From: Betaproteobacteria bacterium
GTDB lineage: Bacteria; Pseudomonadota; Gammaproteobacteria; Burkholderiales; SG8-41
Direction: 5' to 3'
Length of the DNA stretch: 59,612 nucleotides
Assembly: GCA_029863175.1 (NCBI GenBank)
Contig: JAOTVX010000021.1
Location: 1 to 59,612, forward strand
Under the pieces are notes generated by a model. The model worked only from the letters and a program-made list of their open reading frames with translations. It had not been told where the DNA came from and did no database searches. The translations under genes were made by a program, and so were the position numbers. Below, piece by piece: positions 51,065 to 59,586 of the stretch (position 1 is the first letter of the stretch; each line of letters begins with the position of its first letter).

Positions 51065-51783
51065 ATTTTATTGAGATGGCTCGCGTCAAGTTGGGCACCC
51101 TCCTGTCCCTCGACCTTGCAGCCAAGGCGCTGCAGCTCGACAAGGATCTGGTCGATACGCTTGTCGTTCTCCACGCAATGGTCGATTAGCTCGTGAATCG
51201 CTTTCGCCACCGGATCGTTGAGATCCTTCGCCACGGCATAGGCAGCGAAGCGGCCGTTCGGTGCTGCCCCCGCCGTTTCCGCGATGCGCGCCGGGATGCC
51301 GATCGCCGTGGCGCCGGGCGGCACCTCCTTCACCACCACCGCGTTCGACCCGATCCGGGCCCCGTCACCGATCATGATCGGACCCAGTATCTTCGCGCCG
51401 GCGCCGATAACGACGCCTTTTCCGAGGGTGGGATGACGCTTGCCCTTCTCCCAGGAAGTCCCGCCAAGGGTTACGCCGTGGTAGAGCGTGCAGTCGTCTC
51501 CAATCTCAGCCGTCTCGCCAATGACAACGCCCATGCCGTGATCGATAAAAAAACGCCGTCCGATGGTGGCACCCGGATGAATCTCGATTCCCGTCAGCCA
51601 TCTCGCGACGTGCGAAACCAGTCGCGCCATCCACTTGAATCCCGCCATCCACAGCCAATGGGCGGGACGATGGAACAACATGGCGTGGAAGCCGGGGTAG
51701 CACGTAATCACCTCCCAGGTGTTACGAGCGGCTGGATCACGCTCAAAAACGACCGCGATCTCTTCTCTGATACGGGAAAACAT
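51055..51783 (-). CDS. cysE: CysE, serine O-acetyltransferase
   Basis: 242 aa, short-form CysE. Left-handed beta-helix hexapeptide region: [42 protein letters not shown] and [26 protein letters not shown] (in pieces), then [17 protein letters not shown]. It makes O-acetylserine for cysteine synthesis, the sulfur source for the downstream desulfurases. It lies between trmJ and iscR, all on the minus strand. Confidence 0.95.
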   Translation of the reverse strand: MFSRIREEIAVVFERDPAARNTWEVITCYPGFHAMLFHRPAHWLWMAGFKWMARLVSHVARWLTGIEIHPGATIGRRFFIDHGMGVVIGETAEIGDDCTLYHGVTLGGTSWEKGKRHPTLGKGVVIGAGAKILGPIMIGDGARIGSNAVVVKEVPPGATAIGIPARIAETAGAAPNGRFAAYAVAKDLNDPVAKAIHELIDHCVENDKRIDQILVELQRLGCKVEGQEGAQLDASHLNKMVD

Positions 51784-51832
51784 CGTTTACGAATCAATGA
51801 TCAGGGCGCGCAGCTTACGATATCCTACTAAT

Positions 51833-52576
51833 TTAGTCAACTTTCGAGCGAGCCTTGGGCCGCCGCAGTACCTCGAACAACCCGCGCAGAATATTGACCT
51901 CGTCCTTCTCGAGTTGCGCGCGCGAGAACAGGCGTCGCAACCGCGGCATCAGCCGCTTGGGATGTTTCGGGTCGAGGAATCCAGTCTCGATCATCGTCCG
52001 CTCGAGGTAGGCCAAGAAGCGCTCGACCTCCTCGTGAGGCACCGGCGGGGGTTGCCTCGCGCGCGGCGCGCGATCGCCCAGCGCCGCTTGCCGCAGCTCG
52101 TAGCAGAAGACCTGCACCGCCGCACCGAGGTTGAGCGAGGGGTAGCGCGAATCGGCGGGAATCGTCGCGAGCAGGCGGCACTTGCCGACCTCCTCGCCCG
52201 TGAGCCCGAAGGTTTCGTTGCCGAAGACGAGCGCGACCGTCCCGCCGCGCGCGCGCCGGATGACGCGGGCCGCGGCCTCCCGCGCCGTCACCATCGGCAC
52301 AGCGAGCTCGCGCGTGCGCGCGGTGCAGGCGACCGAAAACACAACACCGCTGAGCGCCTCGTCGAGGGTCGCACACACCTTGGCGCGCCGTAGCACGTCG
52401 ACCGCGCCCACGGCGAGCCACTCCGCCTGCGGATGGGGAAAACAGACGGGCGAGACGAGATGGAGCTGCCCAAGCCCCATCGTTTTCAATGCACGTGCGG
52501 CGGCGCCGATATTGCCGGGATGCACCGTTCCGCAAAGCACGATGCGAATGCTTTTGAGCTTATCGGCGGCGCTCAC
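51833..52576 (-). CDS. trmJ: TrmJ, tRNA Cm32/Um32 methyltransferase
   Basis: 247 aa from a GTG at 52576. SPOUT (SpoU) signatures: RIVLCGTVHPGNIGAAARALKTMGL, ALVFGNETFGLTGEEVGKC and YPSLNLGAAVQVFCYELRQ. It methylates position 32 of several tRNAs. It is divergent from suhB, the usual betaproteobacterial/gammaproteobacterial arrangement. Confidence 0.94.
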   Translation of the reverse strand: MSAADKLKSIRIVLCGTVHPGNIGAAARALKTMGLGQLHLVSPVCFPHPQAEWLAVGAVDVLRRAKVCATLDEALSGVVFSVACTARTRELAVPMVTAREAAARVIRRARGGTVALVFGNETFGLTGEEVGKCRLLATIPADSRYPSLNLGAAVQVFCYELRQAALGDRAPRARQPPPVPHEEVERFLAYLERTMIETGFLDPKHPKRLMPRLRRLFSRAQLEKDEVNILRGLFEVLRRPKARSKVD

Positions 52577-52751
52577 CCCGCACCTGCCATTCGACTATAG
52601 GCGGTAATCACGCGCGCTAGACACTGAAACGCCGCCGATAATCACTGTATTCCCTTAGAATATGGCATTCATCAACCTGGCAGCCCGTCGAGCCTCGAGG
52701 CCTGACCGGCCACAGACTGCAAGACCGCACCGTATCCAACGTCATCATATT

Positions 52752-52787
52752 AAGGAGTTTGTCGGCGCCAAGCCTGACAAACTCCTT
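52752..52787. repeat. 15-bp hairpin upstream of suhB
   Basis: AAGGAGTTTGTCGGC pairs with GCCTGACAAACTCCTT (one extra T) over a short loop. It ends 9 nt before the suhB ATG, so it would occlude or replace a ribosome-binding region; no clear Shine-Dalgarno is seen otherwise. The arm word is the same as at 22003. Confidence 0.75.
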
Positions 52788-52795
52788 CGCCGACC

Positions 52796-53596
52796 ATGCA
52801 TCCAATGCTCAACATCGCGGTCAAGGCGGCGCGGCGTGCCGGCGGCATTATCAACCGCGCGACCCGCAATCTGGACATCGTCAGCTTCCAGGAGAAAGCA
52901 GCGAACGATTTCGTTTCGGACGTCGATCGTGAAGCAGAGCAGTCGATCATTCGCACGCTGCGCGAAGCCTACCCCGATCACGCGATTCTAGCAGAAGAGA
53001 GCGGCGCGTCCGGCCAGTCGGATTACCAGTGGGTCATCGATCCGCTCGACGGAACGACGAATTTCATCCACGGCTTTCCCCAATACGCTGTCGCGATCGC
53101 GCTTGTACACAAGGGCACCGTCACGCAGGCCGTCGTCTACGATCCCGGCCGCAATGATCTGTTCACCGCATCGCGCGGGCGCGGCGCCTTTCTCAACGAC
53201 CAGCGCATGCGCGTGAGCAAGCGCGTGAGCCTGAAGTCCGCCCTGATCGGAACCGGCTTCCCATTCCGACAACTCGAGCACCTGGAGGTCTATCTCGCGA
53301 TCTTGCGCGACATAATGAAGAACTCGGCCGGGATCCGGCGCGCGGGCTCTGCGGCCCTCGATCTCGCCTACGTGGCGGCGGGCAGGCTCGACGGGTTCTG
53401 GGAGTTTGGGCTGAGCCCTTGGGACATTGCGGCGGGTTCGCTCCTCATCTCCGAAGCCGGCGGCCTGGTGGGCGACCTGCGGGGCGAGCCCGATTACATA
53501 CAGACCGGCAACATCGTGGCCGGCGCGCCGAAAGTTTTTGTCCAGCTGCTCCAGGCGCTGTCGCCGCACCTAACGCCCGCGCTCCAGCGCGGCTGA
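52796..53596 (+). CDS. suhB: SuhB, inositol-1-monophosphatase family
   Basis: 266 aa. Metal sites: AEESG near residue 68 and [17 protein letters not shown]; the late [22 protein letters not shown] is typical. SuhB is also a ribosomal RNA transcription antitermination factor in enteric bacteria. A hairpin lies directly upstream and a composite repeat downstream. Confidence 0.94.
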   Translation: MHPMLNIAVKAARRAGGIINRATRNLDIVSFQEKAANDFVSDVDREAEQSIIRTLREAYPDHAILAEESGASGQSDYQWVIDPLDGTTNFIHGFPQYAVAIALVHKGTVTQAVVYDPGRNDLFTASRGRGAFLNDQRMRVSKRVSLKSALIGTGFPFRQLEHLEVYLAILRDIMKNSAGIRRAGSAALDLAYVAAGRLDGFWEFGLSPWDIAAGSLLISEAGGLVGDLRGEPDYIQTGNIVAGAPKVFVQLLQALSPHLTPALQRG

Positions 53597-53619
53597 CGCA
53601 CTAACTCACGATCAATTCC

Positions 53620-53862
53620 GTGAATCGTGAATGGTGAATCGTGAGTCGAGCCGCGTTTGAAAACCGCGAATTAGCCGCAGATACACGCCGATGAACGCCG
53701 ATCAAATCCGTGACGAGCAACTGGTGATGACTGACGGGTCAGTCTACTCACCATTCACTACACACCCGTACACAGAGGCATCGATCGGAGGCTAGAAACA
53801 ACAAGGCAGAAGGGTTCTTGAGCTGTATCTGCGTTTATCTGCGTTTATCTGCGGCTAAGGTG
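53620..53862. repeat. Composite repeat element: GTGAATC heptads with nested CGCCGATGA and GTGATGA words
   Basis: GTGAATC, GTGAATG, GTGAATC and GTGAGTC (53620-53647) come first. CCGCAGATACACGCCGATGA and related words follow (53665-53705), then CTGGTGATGACTGACGGGTC and ACTCACCATTCACTAC. Finally TATCTGCGTTTATCTGCG words (53826-53856) close the outer inverted repeat. At least two repeat classes are nested. Confidence 0.7.
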
Positions 53863-53864
53863 GT

Positions 53865-54599
53865 TTAGGGTGTTCGGGGTACTTCACGCGCCGGCCGCTC
53901 CTTTGCCAGCTGTTGCGCCAGCGGCGGGTTGAGGCTCGCCAGCGTGTGAACGATCTGCTCGAAGTCGGCCTGACGTCCCTGTCGGGCATAGGAGCGCCCA
54001 AGCCCGTACCAGGCCTGCGCAAATTCGCGGTTCAATCGCACGGCTTGCCGATAGGCCAACGCTGCGGGCTGGTAGCGTCCGAGATCGGTGTAGCTCTCGC
54101 CCAGCAGATACCACGTCGCCGGCGAGTCCTGGCGGATGAGCAAAGCGTTGTTGAGCGTCTGCGCGGCGCGCTGCGGCTGCCGCGCTGCGCGCTGGGACTC
54201 CGCCAGCAGATTCCACCCGAGCATATCGTCGGGCCTGAGCCGCACAATCTCCGCATAGCACTCGGCCGCCTGCTCGTGCCGCCCGAGTTGCATATAGGCA
54301 TAGCCCTTGACCATCCACCAGTCCGTATTGGAGCGGTCATGCGCCAGGTTCTCCTCGGCGAACTGCACCAGGCCGGTCCAGTCACCGCGCGCGTCGAGCT
54401 CGGCCACGCGGCGGCGGTTGGTCTCGCTCGTCTTCTCGAGGTGGCTGAGCAGAATCGGAAAGGTGCCATCGGGAATCAAGCTAAACAGCAGCTGCTGCGC
54501 GGGAGTGCAGCCGGCGAGCGCCGATATGGCCGACACACAGATCGCGGCTCGCACCTTGAGCGCGATCACTCGCCATAACTTCACCGCGCTTGATTGCAC
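53865..54599 (-). CDS. TPR-repeat lipoprotein
   Basis: 244 aa if started at GTG 54599 (GGAGGGAG lies 12 nt upstream); GTG at 54584 is an alternative. A hydrophobic signal with lipobox ALAGC is followed by four to five TPR units (WWMVKGYAYMQLGRHEQAAECYAEIVRLRPDDMLGWNLLAESQRAARQPQRAAQTLNNALLIRQDSPATWYLLGESYTDLGRYQPAALAYRQAVRLN, listed here in short pieces). It is an outer-membrane-anchored scaffold protein by inference. The partner is unknown. Confidence 0.8.
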   Translation of the reverse strand: MQSSAVKLWRVIALKVRAAICVSAISALAGCTPAQQLLFSLIPDGTFPILLSHLEKTSETNRRRVAELDARGDWTGLVQFAEENLAHDRSNTDWWMVKGYAYMQLGRHEQAAECYAEIVRLRPDDMLGWNLLAESQRAARQPQRAAQTLNNALLIRQDSPATWYLLGESYTDLGRYQPAALAYRQAVRLNREFAQAWYGLGRSYARQGRQADFEQIVHTLASLNPPLAQQLAKERPAREVPRTP

Positions 54600-54716
54600 G
54601 GGCGGATTGTACTCCCTCCGGCCGGGGCGATCGCCCCTGCGGGGTGGAAAGCCTCGTCCCGAAATGTTGCAAGAAAAAGATGGCGCACCCGCAAACACGG
54701 GTTCGCGAGGACCGAC

Positions 54717-55559
54717 TCACGCGCGAGAGGGTGCCTGGCGCGCGGCCGCGGCGATCTCGTCGACAAAGGCGACCAGCAGCCGGTTGAAGCGATCGGCCTC
54801 GTCGACGAAGAGCGCATGCCCGGCCGTCTCGAACACCTCGACGCGCGTCCCGGGCCGATTGCGCAGGAGGTTTTGGGCCTGCGCGGCAAGTTGCTCCGTG
54901 ACGACGTATAGCAGCGGCTTGCCGAAGGCGCGCACGATACCGCGCCAGTGTTCCCTCGGCATGCCGCGCGGAAAGAGCGCGAGGCTCGCTTCGAGCGGCA
55001 TGCGCAACGCAGCGTCCGCCAGCGCGTCAAGCTCGAGCGTGGTCCGGGGCGAACTGAACATCTCGCGCACGAACACCTCGATCGTGGCGCGACGGTTCCG
55101 CTGGAGCGCCTCGATAAATTGGGCAGCGGGCAGCGGCGGGGGATCCTCACCCACCGAAGAATCGACCAGCACCAGCGCCTCGAGCCCGGCATCGCCATAG
55201 CGATGCACACATTGAAGTGCTTCCAGCGCTCCGAGCGACCACCCCACCAGCACGACACGCTCATAGCGCGCGACGAATTCGCGCACATCGGTCGCGCGCC
55301 GTTCGATATCGAAACCGCGTGCCGGTATTTCCGATTCGCCCTGGCCGCGGGGATCGAGCGCCGCAACGCGATGGCTGGCACCCAGCGCGGCCAGCTGCGG
55401 CTGCCAGATGTCGGCCGGCATGGACCAGCCGGGCACGAACGCCATCACAGGAATCGTCGCCGCGACCGCGCTGTCCGACCCGCACGGCCCCGCCTCCATC
55501 ACGCGCAGGCGCACGCCGTCCGAGGTGACAAAGGTGGCACTATGGATCTCCACGCTCAT
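54717..55559 (-). CDS. Alpha/beta hydrolase
   Basis: 280 aa from the ATG at 55559. Nucleophile elbow GWSLG (VVLVGWSLGALEAL), oxyanion region FVPGWSMPADIW, catalytic His in ETAGHALFVDEADRF. A BioH/haloperoxidase-like fold; BioH is a possibility (GWSLGG-like motif and general length) but the substrate cannot be assigned. The gene lies 117 nt upstream of the TPR gene on the same strand. Confidence 0.8.
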   Translation of the reverse strand: MSVEIHSATFVTSDGVRLRVMEAGPCGSDSAVAATIPVMAFVPGWSMPADIWQPQLAALGASHRVAALDPRGQGESEIPARGFDIERRATDVREFVARYERVVLVGWSLGALEALQCVHRYGDAGLEALVLVDSSVGEDPPPLPAAQFIEALQRNRRATIEVFVREMFSSPRTTLELDALADAALRMPLEASLALFPRGMPREHWRGIVRAFGKPLLYVVTEQLAAQAQNLLRNRPGTRVEVFETAGHALFVDEADRFNRLLVAFVDEIAAAARQAPSRA

Positions 55560-55639
55560 GGCGCAAAAAAAGCGCATTCCAACGCGACCGCGCGGGCCAT
55601 CGCACGGCAGTGCCTATGGCGGCGCGAAGCGGTGCCGCG

Positions 55640-56863
55640 TTACCGGCCGAGCTGCGCCGGCGCGGACGCACCCGCTGCGTCCTTGTCCGGCCCCAGGCGC
55701 CGCGCCAGCGTCCTTTGCGCGACCATCACGTTGGAGCGGTCATCGCGAATACTGCGCCGGTAGCCGAAACGAAACGACAACGGCTGGGGGTTCGTGACGA
55801 CGAATGCCTCCGCCAGGTCCGGCTGGTAGTGGCGCTCGAACGGCGGAATCGGCACTTCGTAGCGGCCGTAGACGGTCAACTGCCAGCCGCGCTTGGCCAG
55901 CATCGCGTACGGCACTCCTGTGTCGTCCTGAACCAGGAATCCGCTTACGTCGAGCAGCACGTGGCGCAGCCTTTTGAACTCGCTCACGTGCAGAAGATAG
56001 GACGCCGACTTGATGAGGGTTGTCGTCGGTGCCAGCCCCCGCAGATAATCACGGAACTGCGGATTGCGAGCGATCCCCGCGTTCGAAGCATCCACGGAAA
56101 AGTAGTTCAAGCGTTGCGGCACGGGCGCACCCAGCCGCCGGAACTCGATCGTGACGCCTTTCAACTTTCGCCGCGGCCGGACGGTGGACTCGGCATTCGC
56201 CTCCGACGCTGCGTGCTGGGCCCGTCCCAGCGTGAGCGGCGCGATGCGAAGGACCTCGATACCGGCAAGCGCCATCGAGATCATGATGATCGGCACCACT
56301 CCGTTGAGTTCCTCGGCCTGCATCTGCTTGTCCATTCTCGACGTGACGAAGTAGTTGCGGGCAAGCAGATTGGCCATCGCTTCACGGACATCGGTCAGCA
56401 GGCGCGCCAACTGAACATCGCTCATCGTCTCGATCGCCGGCGGGCTGCCGATCGGCTCGAGCCCGAACAGGACATAGGCCTCGCAATTGGGAAACAACCA
56501 GTAGGCATTGAAAAAATCCGGGCCGCTGAACGGGTAGAGCAGCGTGCTGCCAACCGGACAAACCGGGGGCACGGCCCCGTTGCGCCAAGCCGTCAGGGGC
56601 GCGATCTGCTGATCCCGCAGCCATGCCCAGGATGCCCGCAGCTTGGCGCTATGAGCCTTCCAATCCGGCCGCTCGGCGAGCGCGCGATGGTCCGGGTGAG
56701 TCGGGACGAGTCCCGCGATCAGCCGCGCGGTCGAGTTGACGCGCAATTGCCAATCCTTGTTGGTATCGCTCTGCGGCTGCGCCGCAGCCGCCCCGGAAAC
56801 AGGCCCTCCCGCAAGGAGGAAGAGGGAGACCAGGACCGCCAGCGCGCGATGTCCGGTTCTCAT
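55640..56863 (-). CDS. Exported protein of unknown function
   Basis: 407 aa from the ATG at 56863 (an in-frame GTG precedes it). Clear signal peptide (residues 1-28, ending SGAAAAQ). The mature part has TLLYPFSGPDFFNAYWLFPNCEAYVLFGLEPIG, a Gly/Pro/aromatic stretch, a hydrophobic helix LNGVVPIIMISMALAGIEVL, and a late LSFRFGYRRSIRDDRSNVMVAQRTL. I do not recognise the family. Confidence 0.75.
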   Translation of the reverse strand: MRTGHRALAVLVSLFLLAGGPVSGAAAAQPQSDTNKDWQLRVNSTARLIAGLVPTHPDHRALAERPDWKAHSAKLRASWAWLRDQQIAPLTAWRNGAVPPVCPVGSTLLYPFSGPDFFNAYWLFPNCEAYVLFGLEPIGSPPAIETMSDVQLARLLTDVREAMANLLARNYFVTSRMDKQMQAEELNGVVPIIMISMALAGIEVLRIAPLTLGRAQHAASEANAESTVRPRRKLKGVTIEFRRLGAPVPQRLNYFSVDASNAGIARNPQFRDYLRGLAPTTTLIKSASYLLHVSEFKRLRHVLLDVSGFLVQDDTGVPYAMLAKRGWQLTVYGRYEVPIPPFERHYQPDLAEAFVVTNPQPLSFRFGYRRSIRDDRSNVMVAQRTLARRLGPDKDAAGASAPAQLGR

Positions 56864-57318
56864 AGTCACTCAAGCCAGCAATGATGAGGGGGCAATTTTA
56901 GCAGCATTACCCGGCTCGCCAGAGCTGGCTCTTCGACAATATCGATGGTCAACGTGTCAAAATACCGGCGCCCGGTATCGCTGCCGTCCATACACCACAT
57001 GCAGCAACCCCTTGAGCGCCATACGCCCATGATGCAGCAGTACCTTTCCCCTCTAGAGATCGGAAGAAATTCTCTCGACCTACACTGCCACCTACACCAG
57101 AACTTGGGAGGAGAGGCTAGCTCAACGTGTCCGGCGGCTCGGACGCCACGCTTGATAGCCGCGCTCGTCTCCGCCGTGTCACTGCGTTCAACCCATTTAG
57201 CTCGGCCAGTGGCCGCGTAGTGAGCCATTCCCACATTTTTTTGGCCGAAAGAAGACGCACGTAGGCTGACGAAGGGAGCGGAAAGCAGCGCGCACCATCG
57301 GGTAAGTTGGAATTCCCC

Positions 57319-57561
57319 TCAACTGCGCTGACGACGACGGCAATACTGCGCCCGAAGATTCGCCAGGCACTGTCTGGCGAATCTTCTCGAACGGCCATGC
57401 CAGGTAGAACCCCCGTCTCCCGGCCGAATTCTCGGGCGCTCAACCGATCGCCGGTAGACGCTCAGCTGATGCCGCAGGGCAACAATTTCCAACTGCAACG
57501 ACAGCCGCGATCTGGCTGCGGTACAAATGATCGCCAGTAGCGCTTGAAACACGGGCCACAT
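57319..57561 (-). pseudogene. N-terminal remnant of an integrase-core transposase
   Basis: The frame reads RSRLSLQLEIVALRHQLSVYRRSVERPRIRPGD, which resembles the N-terminal leader of integrase-catalytic-domain transposases (ALENLALRHQLAVLRR...RPRLRPGDR). After RIRPGD the similarity ends, and the rest of the frame contains a hairpin. Only the beginning of the gene remains. Confidence 0.5.
57354..57386. repeat. 13-bp perfect hairpin in the transposase remnant
   Basis: GAAGATTCGCCAG pairs perfectly with CTGGCGAATCTTC over a 7-nt loop. The arm resembles the AAGGAATTTGCCGG family. Confidence 0.75.
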
Positions 57562-57673
57562 ACGAAAAGGCTCCAGCGAATGTCGCCAGAACCGGCCCCG
57601 TGACGATGGGCTTCACCGCTGCGAGACTTCAACGATTTCAACGATTACGAGTTTTCGGGAAGGACAGCGGAAA

Positions 57674-57973
57674 ATGAAAGCAAAACTATCAAACAAGAGA
57701 AGACGCCACCGGGCCAATACCGGGATGCGGGTGTTCCTGAGGAGCGCCACTGGCGTCACGCGCGACATGAGCGCCTCAGGCGTGTACTTCTGGATAAGCG
57801 GCACGTATGCAATCGGGGAGTCAATCAGCTTTTCGATAGAACTCAAAAGGGCTCGGGGCAGGATGATGCGGAAATGCAAAGGAAAGGTCCTCCGCGTCGA
57901 CCGGTATGATAGTAGCCGCGTCGGTGTGGCGGTGAGGATCACCGAATCGACGATGGTGCCTTTCAAGACGTGA
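57674..57973 (+). CDS. PilZ-domain protein
   Basis: 99 aa. A basic N-terminus (NKRRRHRANTG) is followed by a PilZ core with VTRDMSASGVYFWISG in the position of the D/NxSxxG c-di-GMP motif and a late VLRVDRYDSSRVGVAVRI. The RxxxR motif is represented by RRRHR near residue 10. Likely a small c-di-GMP receptor or a related degenerate PilZ protein. A strong terminator follows at 58040. Confidence 0.75.
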   Translation: MKAKLSNKRRRHRANTGMRVFLRSATGVTRDMSASGVYFWISGTYAIGESISFSIELKRARGRMMRKCKGKVLRVDRYDSSRVGVAVRITESTMVPFKT

Positions 57974-58039
57974 TGGCATACGCTCAGGAGGCAATTCGTC
58001 CTAAAGCTTCCGCGCGACACGCCTCATCACTCAAACACA

Positions 58040-58062
58040 CCCCGCTTCGGCGGGGTTTTTGT
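58040..58062 (+). terminator. Rho-independent terminator
   Basis: CCCCGC and GCGGGG over a TTCG tetraloop (58040-58055), followed by TTTTTGTTT. It lies 67 nt after the PilZ stop codon. Confidence 0.9.
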
Positions 58063-58076
58063 TTGAGCTAGGTCAA
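58063..58076. promoter_or_regulatory. Candidate FNR/CRP-type site
   Basis: TTGAGCTAGGTCAA, a 14-bp palindrome with TTGA and TCAA half-sites 6 nt apart, matching the FNR family pattern TTGAN6TCAA. It lies 137 nt upstream of the small lipoprotein gene. The site also overlaps the terminator tail, so it could be fortuitous. Confidence 0.4.
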
Positions 58077-58212
58077 ACATTGTTCGAATAAAGACGTTGT
58101 GCCGTCCCAAAGGGATGTTTGCCCTCTTTGCAGAGATGAGGCTTAGGCGGATAGTGATCCGAGTAAGTCCAAAGCAATAACCCAGATCAGCTCTTTCACA
58201 GGAGAAAGCGCC

Positions 58213-58347
58213 ATGATCCTGCGGTTCTCAGCAACGTTAGCGCTTGCGCTGACTTTTCTCGTCGCTGGTTGCACAACGACTCCCACGCCGTGCGCTAGTT
58301 TTTCTCAAGTAAGCTGCAGTCCCGGCTTCCCGGGAAAGGAGATGTGA
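58213..58347 (+). CDS. Small lipoprotein, 44 aa
   Basis: ATG at 58213 with GGAGAAAG upstream. Signal peptide with lipobox TFLVAGC, then TTTPTPCASFSQVSCSPGFP. The size recalls entericidin-type small lipoproteins, but the mature part differs. It ends 1 nt before the next gene, which suggests co-translation. Confidence 0.65.
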   Translation: MILRFSATLALALTFLVAGCTTTPTPCASFSQVSCSPGFPGKEM

Positions 58348-58348
58348 T

Positions 58349-59092
58349 ATGGATGCAGAGGCGAAGTCTGGCTTCCGCGTTTCGCGCGTAGTTCTATTAT
58401 GGGTCGTGTTGTCGCTGGCAGCCGCCCTAGCTCTGGGGGGCTGCGCGGTTCCTGTGCAGCGACAGGCAAAGGAACTGCGGCGCGATCCTGGCGAGCTCCC
58501 GGTGATAGTTGTGATGCCACTCGACGTGGAACTGGCCGAGCTCTCCGCCGGCGGACTACCCGAACCCAGGTCCGAGTGGACGGATGCCGCCCTGAAGCAC
58601 ATGCGCGCGGCGCTGGAAACCGAGGCAAGAACTTACAAGGTAAAGCTGGTCGACTACCAGCCTCAGAGCGGCACGCCCGAGGACCAGTCAACCAGCCTCG
58701 AGCTTGTGAAATTGCACCGCGCGGTCGGGGGGTCAGTCCTCGTGCATCAATATTTTCCTGGGTACGAGCTTCCCAGCAAAGCGGGCAAATTCGATTGGTC
58801 GCTTGGGCCTTCAGTCGCTGCAATTTCTCGTTCCCACCATGCCGATTACGCCCTGTTCCTCTTCGTTCGCGACAGCTACGCGAGTGCAGGACGGGTCGGG
58901 GTGATCATTGTCGCCGCGCTGCTCGGTGTCGGGGTTCCGGGAGGCGCGCAAATCGGCTTAGCTTCGGTTGTCGATCTCAAAACGGGAGACATCGTCTGGT
59001 TCAATCTTCTCGCGCGCGCGCATGGCGATCTGCGCACGCCGGAGGCGGCCCGAGAAACCGTCAGGGAACTTGTTTCCGACTCGCTCAAATGA
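58349..59092 (+). CDS. Lipoprotein, unknown function
   Basis: 247 aa. Signal peptide with lipobox LALGGC (Cys32). The mature part has VIVVMPLDVELAELSAGG, a helix with DAALKHMRAALETEARTYKVKLVDYQ, and a late hydrophobic VGVIIVAALLGVGVPGGAQIGLASVVDLKTGDIVWFN. The overall pattern (PLDVE..., DLKTGDIVWFN) resembles GNA1162/CsgG-like outer-membrane lipoproteins; this is tentative. Its stop overlaps the ATG of the peptidase gene. Confidence 0.7.
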   Translation: MDAEAKSGFRVSRVVLLWVVLSLAAALALGGCAVPVQRQAKELRRDPGELPVIVVMPLDVELAELSAGGLPEPRSEWTDAALKHMRAALETEARTYKVKLVDYQPQSGTPEDQSTSLELVKLHRAVGGSVLVHQYFPGYELPSKAGKFDWSLGPSVAAISRSHHADYALFLFVRDSYASAGRVGVIIVAALLGVGVPGGAQIGLASVVDLKTGDIVWFNLLARAHGDLRTPEAARETVRELVSDSLK

Positions 59093-59586
59093 GCCTCACC
59101 CGCCGACAGTTCGGTTGCGCGCTGTGCGGCCTCGCATCGCTGGTCGTAGCGCGTCGGGTTGCCGCGCAGGCCCAGGGCGAGCGCTTTCTCGTCCCCGGTT
59201 ATCGCCCGCCCGCGGAAAGCGACGAGAATGGCCTGTGGAGCATGATGGACCGCGCGGAGCGCAACCTCAAGGAGTCGCGTTTCGTCGTTCGCGACGCCAC
59301 GCTCAACCAGTATTTTCGCGACATCGTCTGCCGGCTGGACAAGGATCACTGCCCGGATCTCCGCCCCTATATCGTGCGCACGCCCCGGTTCAATGCGAGC
59401 ATGGCTCCCAACGGAATGATGGAGGTATGGACCGGCCTTCTGCTCCGCTGCAGCGACGAGGCGCAGCTCGCCGCGATCATCGGGCACGAGATGGGACATT
59501 ACCTGCGACGGCATACAGTGGAACGCTGGCGGGACGCACGCGACAAGTCCGACCTGGGCGCCGTTCTGGGTCTGGGGCTCGCCGCT
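59089..59586 (+). CDS. M48 family peptidase, partial
   Basis: About 165 residues visible before the inverted end. Twin-arginine-like signal SLTRRQFGCALCGLASLVVA; zinc motif HEMGH in LAAIIGHEMGHYLRRH. The ATG at 59089 overlaps the stop of the preceding gene (ATGA). It is cut by the window end; the last part (from about 59587) is a fold-back copy and not real coding sequence. Confidence 0.8.

Larger units (their letters stand above)
56864..57673. other. Gene-poor region with decayed sequence
   Basis: 810 nt with only short, unconvincing frames apart from the transposase-like remnant and a hairpin. A stretch near 57180-57200 (minus strand) translates as KWVERSDT, a pattern familiar from translated dispersed repeats. 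The rest shows nothing I can assign. Confidence 0.4.

Noticed and set aside
57117..57443. 108-aa minus-strand frame ending in RARLSSVASEPPDTLS
   Set aside because: It crosses a hairpin and a dispersed repeat and has no family; probably decayed DNA read by chance.
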